From Paenibacillus woosongensis (lineage in GTDB: Bacteria > Bacillota > Bacilli > Paenibacillales > Paenibacillaceae), in contig NZ_CP126084.1 in NCBI RefSeq assembly GCF_030122845.1, positions 2,604,001-2,668,000 on the forward strand: a stretch of 64,000 nucleotides of DNA, in the 5' to 3' direction. The notes under the pieces were generated by a model. It saw only the letters and a program-made list of their open reading frames with translations. It was not told where the DNA came from and searched no databases. The translations under genes and the position numbers were made by a program. This document shows, piece after piece, positions 51,707 through 60,946 of the stretch (positions within the stretch are counted from its first letter, which is position 1; each line of letters starts with the position of its first letter).

Positions 51707-54289
51707 GTGTACACGAGAGAGCAGCGAAGGTTACTAAGAATGTTAAGCGGGGCCATTCGATGGAAGAAAGGCAGACGACGGGCAAGACTACAAAGAAGGG
51801 CGTTGCTGCGTAAGATACAGTACTGGGAAGCGACAAGAAACAATAGGATTCGAGCCCAGCAGAATCGGGATGCTGTAAGTCTACCAAGTCCCGCTTTGCC
51901 CATAGTTTCGCCTGCTATTCCGGTTCAGCCGGAATCCCCTGCGAGCGTTGAAACGTTGAGCGAAAAATCAATCAAACCAGCGTTTTCATATGAACCACCA
52001 AAAAATGATTATAAGCTGAAACCGTTGAATTCTCCATTAGATCCTAACAATATCACTCTCTTTCGTTTTCCGATTATTGACTGGGGTTACCGATGGCAAA
52101 GGCCGCAGCATATTTGTCAGCAGTTCGCCAGGCATGGGTATAGGGTGTTTTATTTCGCGATAGAAACAATGCCGATCGGCAGTGCTGAGGCTACATTCGA
52201 GGACATTCAAGCTGTGCTGCAGATTCGAGAAGCGGAGGAGAATGTCTGGCTTGTTCAATTGTGCTCGCATAACAGTCTTAACGCTTACCGCGATACAATC
52301 CATGATCCGCTTGATAAACAATATATGAAATGGTCGATTGAGGCCCTGAGACAAAAGTTTAATATCGGACAAACGGCATCTATCGTCGATCTTCCGTTCT
52401 GGTCTATGCTTGTATTCGATCTGGAGGATAACAAAGTCATTTATGATTGCATGGACGAACATGCCGGGTTTTCAAATACATCCGATGAGCTGCTAGCACT
52501 GGAGCCTTCTCTAATGAATAGGGCCGATGCCATCGTTGCTTCGTCCGATGTACTCTATCAAAAAGCGCGAAGTCTAAATCCGTCTGTTCATTTAATCCGG
52601 AATGCGGGAGAATTTGCACATTTTTCAATGAAGCCAAGTTACACGCCCATTGATATTGCGAAGGTTCATCAACCGATTGTCGGTTATATCGGTGCCATTG
52701 CTGACTGGTTTGACATGGCATTGGTGTATGAGCTTGCAAAAAACAATCCAGATTGGAATTTCGTATTGGTTGGCGATACGTACTATAGCGATACTTCAAA
52801 CATAATGAAGCTGGGAAATGTGTTCATCCTAGGCGAGAAACAGTATCACGAGCTGCCAGCATACCTGCATGCTTTTGATGTCTGCATCATTCCATTTATT
52901 ATCAATTCCCTGACCTTGGCAACAAATCCGGTAAAGGTATACGAATACCTGTCTGCTGGCAAACCTGTCGTAGCCACGCCGTTGCCAGAGCTCGCCCCGA
53001 TGAATGAATATGTATCTCTTGCAAGCGGGCTGAAGGAATTTGAAGCAGCTATCGCTAGAGGACTTCAAGAGAATGGTGAAGAGCAAGCAAGAGCAAGGGA
53101 AAGGCGCCGGCAATTTGCAGCTGAGAATACGTGGGAACACCGGTACAAGGACTTTCACACCATTATTCTTACCGCGCTCTATCCAAAAGTTAGTGTAATT
53201 GTTGTGACTCACAATAATTGGATATTCACGGAACGCTGCTTAAATAGTTTGCTGCGGCACACCGCATATCCGCGATTTGAAATCATAGTGGTCGATAATG
53301 CATCTACCGACGAGACGCCAGCCCGCTTGCTGCAGCTGAGTTACCCCGACATTAAAACGATTCTGTTATCTGAAAACAATGGCTTCGCTGAAGGAAATAA
53401 CATCGGTATTTTGAATGCTACCGGGGATTATGTTGTGTTGTTGAATAACGATACGATCGTATCCCAGGATTGGCTGCCTCGTTTACTGCGTCCTTTCAAG
53501 ACAGATCCGCAAATCGCAGCCGTTGGTCCCATGTCCAACTATGTTGGGAATGACCAGAAGCTAGATTTCTTTGTCGGAGATGAAAATCATGGTGCAAACG
53601 AAGTTTGGCTCAATGAATTCTATGAGTTGTACGACCGAAGAATCCGATATACGGAAATGCTTGGTTTCTTCTGCGTCGCGATTAAGAAAGAGATATTCAA
53701 GGAATTAGGACCACTGGATAAGAAGTTCGGAACGGGCATGTTTGAGGACGATGATTACTGCCTGCGAATGCGGCACGCTGGCTATAGACTAGCCGTAGCG
53801 GAGGATGCGTTTGTTTATCATAAGGGCAGTGCAACGTTCAACCAATGGGATGAAAAGCAGAAGAACAGTTTGTTTCAGCACAATCAGTCCTTTTTTGAAA
53901 GTAAGTGGGGCAGAAAGTGGGAGCCGCATAAGATGCCTCAATCCTTGTTTATCAATATTGCCGACCCGGATACAATCGCAGAAATCGTCGCTGCCCATTC
54001 AAAAACGGCTGTATTTGCTTCCTGTCCCGAGGAGTGGAACAATCCGCAGGAAGAATGGCAGCGCAAGCTGCTGCAATTATGCAACGAGGATACGCTTGTT
54101 ATTGCCCGCGTGGGCAGTTATTTGGGCCAACCGATTCATGGAATTCGCAAGATTGGCCCGCAATTGTATTTTACCAATCATATGGAGTTATTACAGAAGG
54201 TAAAATTTAAGCATATTTATGACTTTAGACCATTCGCGCCTGGGGGTGAGCTCATTGGTAACGAGCTTAGACTACTTACAAGCGTCTAG
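51707..54289 (+). CDS. Two-domain glycosyltransferase: GT4-type plus GT2
   Basis: This 860-aa protein has a basic N-terminal stretch (MYTREQRRLLRMLSGAIRWKKGRRRARLQRR) and a Pro-rich linker, then a GT-B domain (about residues 112-480: FPIIDWGYRWQRPQHICQQFARHGYRVFYFA, VGYIGAIADWFDMALVYELA, TNPVKVYEYLSAGKPVVATPLPEL), then a GT-A family 2 domain (about 485-760: VSVIVVTHNNWIFTERCLNSLLRH, VVDNASTDETPARLL, LNNDTIVSQDWLPRLL, GTGMFEDDDYCLRMRHAGY), and about 100 more residues. Two transferase reactions in one chain suggest successive addition of sugars. The start is GTG 51707, six bases behind AAGGTGG. Confidence 0.88.
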   Translation: MYTREQRRLLRMLSGAIRWKKGRRRARLQRRALLRKIQYWEATRNNRIRAQQNRDAVSLPSPALPIVSPAIPVQPESPASVETLSEKSIKPAFSYEPPKNDYKLKPLNSPLDPNNITLFRFPIIDWGYRWQRPQHICQQFARHGYRVFYFAIETMPIGSAEATFEDIQAVLQIREAEENVWLVQLCSHNSLNAYRDTIHDPLDKQYMKWSIEALRQKFNIGQTASIVDLPFWSMLVFDLEDNKVIYDCMDEHAGFSNTSDELLALEPSLMNRADAIVASSDVLYQKARSLNPSVHLIRNAGEFAHFSMKPSYTPIDIAKVHQPIVGYIGAIADWFDMALVYELAKNNPDWNFVLVGDTYYSDTSNIMKLGNVFILGEKQYHELPAYLHAFDVCIIPFIINSLTLATNPVKVYEYLSAGKPVVATPLPELAPMNEYVSLASGLKEFEAAIARGLQENGEEQARARERRRQFAAENTWEHRYKDFHTIILTALYPKVSVIVVTHNNWIFTERCLNSLLRHTAYPRFEIIVVDNASTDETPARLLQLSYPDIKTILLSENNGFAEGNNIGILNATGDYVVLLNNDTIVSQDWLPRLLRPFKTDPQIAAVGPMSNYVGNDQKLDFFVGDENHGANEVWLNEFYELYDRRIRYTEMLGFFCVAIKKEIFKELGPLDKKFGTGMFEDDDYCLRMRHAGYRLAVAEDAFVYHKGSATFNQWDEKQKNSLFQHNQSFFESKWGRKWEPHKMPQSLFINIADPDTIAEIVAAHSKTAVFASCPEEWNNPQEEWQRKLLQLCNEDTLVIARVGSYLGQPIHGIRKIGPQLYFTNHMELLQKVKFKHIYDFRPFAPGGELIGNELRLLTSV

Positions 54290-54941
54290 TACCGATGAAT
54301 ACAAGCAAGTTTATGAAATGGAACAGCCGCTAGTCACGATTTGTATCCCCACATATAACCGCGCCGATTCATTATTGAACCTCAGTTTGAAATCAGCCGT
54401 GAAGCAAACCTACACGCATTTGGAAATTATCGTCATCGGAGATTGCTGCACCGATCATACCGAAGAAGTCATTCGCCAGTTCAATGATCCAAGAATCATA
54501 TTTGAAAACCGGGAGAGCCGTGGCGAGTATCCGGCCGAGACCTATCAACACTGGCTGGTGGCTGGAAGCATCCCTACAAATCGCGCGCTCGAGCTGGCTT
54601 CAGGCCAATTTATAACTCACCTGGACGATGATGATGAGTTTGCTGAAGACCGAATTGAGAAGCTGGTAAACTTCGCAAAAGAAACTCGCGCAGACTTGAT
54701 ATATCACCCATTTTACTATTATGTCGTTCCGGAGCACTGGGTGGTGAATGATGCAGAGCCGCTGATGTGCGCCAAAATAACAACTTCGTCCATGTTCTAT
54801 CATCACTGGTTAAAATGTGTTCCTTGGGATCCAAAATCCTACCTGCTCAATGAGCCCGGGGATTGGAATAAAGTCCGGCGCATGTTAGAGCTTGGAATCA
54901 AGACGGCAAGACATCCTGAGCCTTTGACTAAGAAGCATTAG
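54255..54941 (+). CDS. Glycosyltransferase family 2
   Basis: This is a GT-A enzyme of about 228 aa with QPLVTICIPTYNRADSLLNLSLKSAVKQTYTHLEIIVIGDCCTDHTEEVI and the metal motif ITHLDDDDEFAEDRIEKLV near residue 115. The frame is open from ATG 54219, but GGGGGTGA at 54242-54249 pairs very well with the 16S tail and puts TTG 54255 at the right distance, giving a 35-bp overlap with the previous gene. The C-terminal half resembles O-antigen/S-layer transferases only broadly. Confidence 0.82.
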   Translation: MVTSLDYLQASSTDEYKQVYEMEQPLVTICIPTYNRADSLLNLSLKSAVKQTYTHLEIIVIGDCCTDHTEEVIRQFNDPRIIFENRESRGEYPAETYQHWLVAGSIPTNRALELASGQFITHLDDDDEFAEDRIEKLVNFAKETRADLIYHPFYYYVVPEHWVVNDAEPLMCAKITTSSMFYHHWLKCVPWDPKSYLLNEPGDWNKVRRMLELGIKTARHPEPLTKKH

Positions 54942-54952
54942 GGAGTTGTGAT

Positions 54953-56068
54953 GTGTTAATGGAGTATATTCCGTTTCTAAAGCCGAAGTTGGTTCCCAAA
55001 CAATACTATCAACGTTATTTGGACGAAATCGATGAATCAAGAATATATACGAACAATGGTCCTTTGAACAAAAGATTTGAAGAGCGTATTCTCAAGGAAC
55101 ACTTTAATCATACGGGGGCCGTCGTCACGGTCAGCAATGCGACAATAGGTCTACTATTGGCTATTTCCCAATTGAAGCGGCAAGGCAAATATGCTCTGAT
55201 GCCCAGTTTTACCTTTCCAGCTACACCGCTGAGTGCGATGTGGTGCGGGCTGGAGCCTTATTATATCGACATCGACCCTGAACACTGGTGCATGGACGAA
55301 CACAAGCTGGAACTTGCACTGGAGAAGCTCGGGGATGAGGCAGCCGTGGTGGTTCCTTACGCAACGTTTGGCACACAGTTTGATCTGGCTTACTATGAAT
55401 CGTTGATCCGGCGCGGCATTCCCGTTGTTATTGATGCTGCTTCAAGTTTCGGTACGACCACGGAAGAGCAGGATATCACCAGTTTTAGAGGAGCTATCGT
55501 GTATAGCTTCCATGCTACGAAATCCTTTGGAATTGGCGAAGGAGGCATTGTATATAGCGGAGATCGCGAGTTAATTCAAAGTATACGACGCTCCACGAAT
55601 TTTGGATTTAATGAGGATCGGTCGTCAGGGCAGTTGGGATTGAATGGCAAAATTTCTGAATATACGGCTGCCGTAGGACTGGCGACTTTAGATGTGTTCT
55701 CTGAGAAGATTAAAATTAGGGAGAAGATCGGAGAATGGTACAAGGAAGCGTTAAATGATTATAAATTATTAGAATCAGGCTGGAAGGTTCAAGCGATTGC
55801 AGGCAAAATCGCCTATCAATTTTATCCGGTATTATGTCCGGATGATCAAGAAAACAGGTATTACGTCGATAAATTGCAAGCATCGGCCATCCAGGTCAGA
55901 ACTTATTTCTCACCGCCTTGTCACCGGCATAAAATGTTCAATTCCCATCCCCGTACATCGCTAGCGGTTACGGAGGACATCAGCCGGCGGATTCTTAGCT
56001 TGCCCGTCTGGGAAGATATAAGGCAGGAACAGGTTGATCGTATTGTCAGGAGCTTGATCCATGAGTAA
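54953..56068 (+). CDS. DegT/DnrJ/EryC1 PLP sugar aminotransferase
   Basis: This 371-aa aminotransferase of the DegT family transfers an amino group from Glu to a keto-sugar nucleotide. Marks are YTNNGPLNKRFEERI, the VVTVSNATIGLLLAI cofactor loop near residue 60, PSFTFPATPLSAMWCG, VVIDAASSFG with the cofactor Asp, and VYSFHATKSFGIGEGGIV, where the Lys of HATKS forms the Schiff base (near residue 190). The start is GTG 54953 seven bases after GGGAG. Overlap of 8 bp with the next gene, an N-acetyltransferase of the PglD type, points to production of an N-acetylated amino sugar. Confidence 0.92.
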   Translation: MLMEYIPFLKPKLVPKQYYQRYLDEIDESRIYTNNGPLNKRFEERILKEHFNHTGAVVTVSNATIGLLLAISQLKRQGKYALMPSFTFPATPLSAMWCGLEPYYIDIDPEHWCMDEHKLELALEKLGDEAAVVVPYATFGTQFDLAYYESLIRRGIPVVIDAASSFGTTTEEQDITSFRGAIVYSFHATKSFGIGEGGIVYSGDRELIQSIRRSTNFGFNEDRSSGQLGLNGKISEYTAAVGLATLDVFSEKIKIREKIGEWYKEALNDYKLLESGWKVQAIAGKIAYQFYPVLCPDDQENRYYVDKLQASAIQVRTYFSPPCHRHKMFNSHPRTSLAVTEDISRRILSLPVWEDIRQEQVDRIVRSLIHE

Positions 56069-56708
56069 GCCCAATTTAATGATTTGGGGCTGTGGCGGCA
56101 TGGGGCGGGAAATTCTCGCCCTGTGCGAGGCATTAGGCCGACACGTGATAGGCTTCCTTGATGAACGTATAGAAATGCGGGGACAATTCGTAGACCATGT
56201 TCCCGTGCTCGGAGATATAGCACATATCGCTAAATACAGAAATGAAGCGGAAATCATTTGTTCTGGAGTAGGCGACCCGGCCCTGAAGCGGAAATTCGTA
56301 TACAAAACGAAGGAGGCTGGCTTTCGATTCGCCCCCGCGTTGGTTCATCCATCCGTGAACGTTCCTAAGAACAGCCGGCTGGGGGTCAATAGTATTCTTT
56401 GCGCAGGATCTATAGTAAGCATAAATGTCCAGGTCGGCAATTTCGTCATCGTCAATACGAATGTTACGCTGGCGCACGACGTTTCGGTTTCTGATTATTG
56501 TACGATATCGCCAGGAGTCAACGTTAGCGGCCATGTCACTGTAGAAGAAGGCGTTTTTATCGGCACAGGGTCAGCTATTCGCGAGAAGGTCAGCATTGGA
56601 GCTTGGTCCATGATCGGGGGCGGTTCTTTTGTTGCAAATGATGTCCCCCCTCATGTTCTTTATGCAGGAGTTCCGGCTGTATTCAAGAAGACAAGGACGA
56701 ATCTTTAA
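56061..56708 (+). CDS. PglD/NeuD-type sugar O/N-acetyltransferase
   Basis: This 215-aa protein has an N-terminal Rossmann-like UDP-sugar domain (LMIWGCGGMGREILALCEALG, residues 6-26) and a C-terminal left-handed beta-helix of hexapeptide repeats (VPKNSRLGVNSILCAGSIVSINVQVGNFVIVNTNVTLAHDVSV, GVFIGTGSAIREKVSIGAWSMIGGGSFV). The conserved His of such enzymes is in TLAHDV near residue 135. It uses acetyl-CoA to acetylate the amino sugar made by the DegT enzyme upstream, with which it overlaps by 8 bp. Confidence 0.92.
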   Translation: MSKPNLMIWGCGGMGREILALCEALGRHVIGFLDERIEMRGQFVDHVPVLGDIAHIAKYRNEAEIICSGVGDPALKRKFVYKTKEAGFRFAPALVHPSVNVPKNSRLGVNSILCAGSIVSINVQVGNFVIVNTNVTLAHDVSVSDYCTISPGVNVSGHVTVEEGVFIGTGSAIREKVSIGAWSMIGGGSFVANDVPPHVLYAGVPAVFKKTRTNL

Positions 56709-56713
56709 TGATG

Positions 56714-56793
56714 AATCCCCTTGCGGTAAAACATGGATTGACTAACCATGCCCTCATGGTTGCAACCCAAGGTTCTACGAAAGGGGATTTTGT
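56714..56793. terminator. Terminator between convergent glycan genes
   Basis: AATCCCCTT (56714-56722) pairs with AAGGGGATT (56781-56789). An inner AACCATG/CATGGTT stem (56744-56761) fills the loop. It lies between convergent stop codons; the T-tract is short (TTTTGT). Confidence 0.65.
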
Positions 56794-56795
56794 AA

Positions 56796-57854
56796 TTACC
56801 GTTTAGCGAATATATGGGTCAGTTTGGCTTTGACAATTTTCTTCATGTCAAAAACTGATTTGACGGTTTTTGCGCCTTTTGCCGCTATCTGCCTAGCTTT
56901 GGGAATATGATCCCTGATCCAGTATAGAGCGTAGAGTAGAGAAATTTCGTTAGCATCGATTTGGATATAATGAATTCCCTCTTTTAATATCAGCTGGTCA
57001 TTGCGCGGATTCGTTGTCACCAGAAGACATCCTGTAGCCATGGCATCTACAGCGGCCGTCGTGGGAAAACCATCTAAAGCCATGTGATCGCTAGTACTAC
57101 AATTGATGAACACATGGCAGCTTTGGTATAGCATCTTTAATTGCTCGGGGGCAAGTAATCCATGGAAGGTAATGCGTTTATTTATGAAGCAGCCAAGCTG
57201 ATCCTCCCAATTGCCCACAAGATGAAGATGGAAATCATCAGAGTTAAGAAGATTATAAGCTTGCACAAGCAGCGGAAATCCTTTTCTAGGATAATTAAAA
57301 GCGCAGAAAACAAGCTGAATGGGACCTGCCCATGATCTTGCAGCGTAATGATACCATTTTGTATTAATGACAACAGGTTGATAGATACTCGATTCCATTT
57401 TTAACAGAACATCTTCAATATTCGTGAAGACGGTGGAGCAATGACTGGCAACAATGTCTAGAAATTCGGCTCTTGTATCTTGTACGAGACCTCCGCCGGG
57501 GTAGAGCGTCGTATGCAGCCTAATCTGCCGTTCGATCAAAAATGACCGAATGTCCAAATGTGGATTTGACCCCGGCATATGAGTTCCATCGGGGAGGGTG
57601 CATGCTCCCAGCAAACTTAGGACCAAATTCAAAAAAACACAATAGACATCTGTAATTTGTTCAGAAATGGCTAAATCCATAAATTGAGAAAAGGGATGCA
57701 CGATCGCAGGGAAATCGTCCGTGTAAGGTTCAGTGGCAAAAAACAGGGTATCCGGACGCTGGACATGCATCTGAACATTTTCCCAATATCGAAACCCGCT
57801 GAGCTTCCAAGGAAATTGGGTATCAATGATGGCAAGGCGGGGCTTTGGTCGCAT
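56796..57854 (-). CDS. Glycosyltransferase family 4-like (GT-B)
   Basis: This 352-aa protein begins RLAIIDTQFPWKLSGFRYWENV. Its C-terminal half has the GT-B donor-site pattern: LVFCAFNYPRKGFPLLVQAYNLL, FHLHLVGNWEDQLGCF, HVFINCSTSDHMALDGFPTTAAVDAMATGCLLVTT, the E/D-x7-E-like segment being FPTTAAVDAMATG. GT4 family membership is likely; donor and acceptor are unknown. It lies 16 bp downstream of the GT-methyltransferase fusion gene, so the two form an operon. Confidence 0.82.
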   Translation of the reverse strand: MRPKPRLAIIDTQFPWKLSGFRYWENVQMHVQRPDTLFFATEPYTDDFPAIVHPFSQFMDLAISEQITDVYCVFLNLVLSLLGACTLPDGTHMPGSNPHLDIRSFLIERQIRLHTTLYPGGGLVQDTRAEFLDIVASHCSTVFTNIEDVLLKMESSIYQPVVINTKWYHYAARSWAGPIQLVFCAFNYPRKGFPLLVQAYNLLNSDDFHLHLVGNWEDQLGCFINKRITFHGLLAPEQLKMLYQSCHVFINCSTSDHMALDGFPTTAAVDAMATGCLLVTTNPRNDQLILKEGIHYIQIDANEISLLYALYWIRDHIPKARQIAAKGAKTVKSVFDMKKIVKAKLTHIFAKR

Positions 57855-57870
57855 GGATGGATATCGTTAC

Positions 57871-59310
57871 CTATAGCTTGCGGACAAGCCGCATGCTGTT
57901 ATAGTCGCATAAATAAACATAGTCATCGCCTGCGCACATTTCATCAACCGCTTGTGTAACCCCAGGAAGCTCAGCCCATTCGTATCCAGGGCAGTCTTTA
58001 TACGAGTAGTCGTGGAAGGCGATAATCCCACCGGGAACAACTCTAGAAGCATAGTGTACAATATCGTGAACAACCCCGTCGTAGCTGTGATCTCCGTCGA
58101 CGAAAAGCGCTGCGATCTTGGTCGGGCAGTCGTCATAAGCCTCTTGGCTAGGTTTTTTGATTTTGTGAATATGAGGTTCTAGCCCGGCATTTCGAATGTT
58201 TTCGTCAAAATCATGTTCATAGTTTACAGGTAGAGCAGGGTGGTAGAAGGGATCGATAATGTGAATAGAACGTTTGCGCGTGGTTAGATATTGGCTGCTT
58301 AGGCCTAGTGCTATTGCGCTCTTTCCTTTGAAGGTGCCGATTTCAACAATTTCCCCGTCCAAATGATCTACAAGCAAAGGCAAATGGAGAAGACCTAGAA
58401 TTTCGAGCTCCATTAAGTAACCTTCGGTTTTCTTGACGATTTCAAGCACTTCGGAAAACTGATATTCTCCATTCAAACTCATTGTATTCCAGCGCTCCTT
58501 TTTGATTGCTTTTTTGGGATCGATGTTTACCTCATATTCACGTGAATGCTTCTCAATTAAGGACAAAGCCGCATTTTCTTTGAAGGATGGTGCTCCAGCA
58601 AATTCATTTAATTTCTTCTCATAGTAAAACAAAAAACTCTTGCGCATATCCTGATCATATTCTTGGATAAACCGTATGCGATTCTCCTCGTATTTGGACA
58701 AATCAGCCACCCCGCAGTCATGAACTGTCCATGCGGTGTCCTGTGAAGGGATGCCAACCTCATAACCTGCTCTAGCAAATTCCAAGCATTGTGACAAGTC
58801 ATAGAAATCCCAATCCTGAAATAAATCCTCACGCCAAGGAATATCCGACTGTGTCATGATTAGCAAGCCATCGACTGCAGCGACAGGCTGGTAAGAGCGG
58901 CCTGCTTCACCATTGTTGAAGGCAAGGAGTTCCATCTTGCCAGAGTGGCTTCCGTATACCTGGCCATAATTCTCTGCGGCTTCCCACCACATCCCGCTTG
59001 GCGGAATGTAGGCTGAACCGATTACTCCCATAAGCCCGAGATGCGGATGCTGTTGAAAAATACGAATCGTATCAACTAGGAAATTTTCATGAATAATGTA
59101 AACATCCTGATGCAGATATACTTTATATTTGGCATCGGACTTACGCATTGCTCTATTGTAGCCGGAGGTTATGCTTTGAGCCCCGGATATCGAAATAATT
59201 TCGATTTCGAATCCGTCAGGGATGTGGAGAGCCGAAATATGGCGAAGTGATTCCTGCAACACATCTTGTTGGCTGACGCAATAAATGAAGCATATTTTAT
59301 GTGAGTCCAT
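57871..59310 (-). CDS. Fusion of a StrF-like glycosyltransferase domain and a SAM methyltransferase
   Basis: This 479-aa protein has two parts. Residues 1-220 are a GT-A-like StrF/Glyco_tranf_2_5-type domain: ICFIYCVSQQDVLQESLRHI, SITSGYNRAMRKSDAKYKVYLHQDVYI, LMGVIGSAYIPPSGMWWEA. Residues about 285-479 are a class I methyltransferase of the Methyltransf_24 type: motif I is EIVEIGTFKGKSAIALGLSS, an acidic residue ends HIIDPFY, and IAALFVDGDHSYDGVVHDI and VPGGIIAFHDYSYKD follow. It could add a sugar and methylate the glycan. The Shine-Dalgarno AGAGGAG lies about 16 bases before ATG 59310, rather far. It leads the minus-strand operon with the GT4 gene. Confidence 0.85.
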   Translation of the reverse strand: MDSHKICFIYCVSQQDVLQESLRHISALHIPDGFEIEIISISGAQSITSGYNRAMRKSDAKYKVYLHQDVYIIHENFLVDTIRIFQQHPHLGLMGVIGSAYIPPSGMWWEAAENYGQVYGSHSGKMELLAFNNGEAGRSYQPVAAVDGLLIMTQSDIPWREDLFQDWDFYDLSQCLEFARAGYEVGIPSQDTAWTVHDCGVADLSKYEENRIRFIQEYDQDMRKSFLFYYEKKLNEFAGAPSFKENAALSLIEKHSREYEVNIDPKKAIKKERWNTMSLNGEYQFSEVLEIVKKTEGYLMELEILGLLHLPLLVDHLDGEIVEIGTFKGKSAIALGLSSQYLTTRKRSIHIIDPFYHPALPVNYEHDFDENIRNAGLEPHIHKIKKPSQEAYDDCPTKIAALFVDGDHSYDGVVHDIVHYASRVVPGGIIAFHDYSYKDCPGYEWAELPGVTQAVDEMCAGDDYVYLCDYNSMRLVRKL

Positions 59311-59354
59311 GGCCTATGGCATTGTTCTCCTCTCATATTTGGTATGTCTCCATA

Positions 59355-59594
59355 TCACTTTATATGATGCATGTTTCGAATGTGCTTATTTGTTAGACTA
59401 TACAATTTAAAATGGGTATGAATAGATGCCAGTTGATCAATCGTATGAGCCTTCATGCCGGTCAGCAGGGTTGAATCCCGGATATCGCTTGGATGCGGAT
59501 AGAGGGGGATTTTTGGCGAAATCTCCTGTCTGACGCCTATCGCATTGTAAAAACAGGAAAATTCACGCATATTTGCTATCGCTGTTAACGACAT
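59355..59594 (-). CDS. Uncertain short ORF or gene remnant (79 aa)
   Basis: The frame reads MSLTAIANMREFSCFYNAIG...PLYPHPSDIRDSTLLTGMKAHTIDQL and ends NMHHIK. It has a protein-like composition and stays open further upstream (VEQLQENITMSLTA) but lacks a ribosome binding site, so it may be the end of a decayed gene of the glycan locus. The rest of the 59,311-59,653 gap shows nothing clear. I do not recognise the family. Confidence 0.3.
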   Translation of the reverse strand: MSLTAIANMREFSCFYNAIGVRQEISPKIPLYPHPSDIRDSTLLTGMKAHTIDQLASIHTHFKLYSLTNKHIRNMHHIK

Positions 59595-59653
59595 GGTAAT
59601 ATTTTCTTGTAGCTGTTCAACAATTTCAAGTGAGGAGAGAGGAGACTATTTCC

Positions 59654-60844
59654 ATGCAGACCAATTCGTCCTTAAGTGAAAATTTGTTTACTGAAGCATT
59701 CACGCAAAATCCGTTTCCGACCTATGAACAAATGAGAGAGAAAGAACCGATTATGCGTATGCTGTTTCCCGATGGGCGTCATGGCTGGATTATCGCCAAG
59801 TACAGCGATGCTGTTGAAGTTTTGAAGGACCCTCGTTTTGTGAAGGATACGAGGAATGCTGGGATTGAAGAAGATATGATCTTTATCAATAATAATATGT
59901 TGTTCTCCGATCCGCCGGATCATAAGAGATTGAGAGGATTGGTACAAAAAGCCTTTACGCCGCAGCTGATTTCCGGCATGAGGGAACGGGTTCAGCAAAT
60001 CGCCGATGAACTGCTGGCGGAGGTAGAAGGCCAGGAGTCGATCCATCTGATCGATGAATATGCATTCCCACTGCCGATCATCGTAATCAGCGAAATGCTG
60101 GGCGTGCCGAATTCGGATCGAGATAAGTTTCGGGTCTGGTCGAATGCGCTTATCGAGCGCTCTGGACGGGTGCCTGATGAGGACTTGCGCAATTTAATCA
60201 TGGAGTTCAGGGAGTATTTGGCGGACTGGTTTTCCAAAGTGAGACAACAGCCGGGCAATGATTTGATCAGTCAATTAATTATTGCGGAGGAACAAGGAGA
60301 TCGGCTTACAGAACATGAGCTGTTTAATCTGGTTATGCTGCTTATCATCGCTGGTCACGAAACGACCGTCAATTTGATCGGCAATGGCATGCTTGCGCTG
60401 CTCCAGCATCCGAACCAGCTTCGTTTACTACAGAGCCGGCCCGAGTTGATTCATACGGCAATCGAAGAAATACTGCGGTACAATGGTCCCGTTGAATTCA
60501 GTACAGGCCGTTGGGTTAAGGAGGACCTTGAATTCAAGGGTGTATCTATGAAAAGAGGAGAATCAGTGATTATTTCCCTGAGCTCGGCAAACCGTGACCC
60601 GGAGCAGTTCAACGATCCCGATCTTTTTGATATTTCAAGGGAGAAGAGCCCGCATCTGGCCTTTGGCAAAGGCATCCATTTATGTCTCGGTGCGCCGCTC
60701 GCCCGGCTGGAAGGGGAAATTGCGATCAACACTCTGCTGAAGCGATATCCGAATATTCGGCTCAAAGTCGATGTAAGCGAGCTGGAATGGCGGCCGGGAA
60801 TGATCGTCCGGGGAGTTAAGGAAATACCGTTATATTTGGCGTAA
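59654..60844 (+). CDS. Cytochrome P450 (CYP107-like)
   Basis: This 396-aa soluble P450 has all family motifs: the I-helix oxygen groove LLIIAGHETTVNLIGNGML near residue 240, the K-helix ExxR in IEEILRYNGPVEFSTGRW, and the heme loop HLAFGKGIHLCLGAPLARLEGEI with the ligand Cys near residue 345. ATG 59654 follows GGAGAGAGGAG; the frame begins earlier at 59630, inside the ribosome binding site. No ferredoxin or reductase gene is adjacent. CYP107 relatives oxidise polyketides, fatty acids or steroids; the substrate here is unknown. Confidence 0.93.
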   Translation: MQTNSSLSENLFTEAFTQNPFPTYEQMREKEPIMRMLFPDGRHGWIIAKYSDAVEVLKDPRFVKDTRNAGIEEDMIFINNNMLFSDPPDHKRLRGLVQKAFTPQLISGMRERVQQIADELLAEVEGQESIHLIDEYAFPLPIIVISEMLGVPNSDRDKFRVWSNALIERSGRVPDEDLRNLIMEFREYLADWFSKVRQQPGNDLISQLIIAEEQGDRLTEHELFNLVMLLIIAGHETTVNLIGNGMLALLQHPNQLRLLQSRPELIHTAIEEILRYNGPVEFSTGRWVKEDLEFKGVSMKRGESVIISLSSANRDPEQFNDPDLFDISREKSPHLAFGKGIHLCLGAPLARLEGEIAINTLLKRYPNIRLKVDVSELEWRPGMIVRGVKEIPLYLA

Positions 60845-60850
60845 GTCGTA

Positions 60851-60879
60851 TTGACTATATTCTTGTAATCAGGTATTTT
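60851..60879 (+). promoter_or_regulatory. Promoter of the T-box-proS transcript
   Basis: TTGACT (60851-60856), 17 bp, TATTTT (60874-60879), about 70 bp ahead of the T-box stem I. Confidence 0.45.
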
Positions 60880-60946
60880 GTATTAAATGCTTATATAGTC
60901 CAAGATCTGTATACACATAACATATCACAATAGCTTAGACCAAGGC

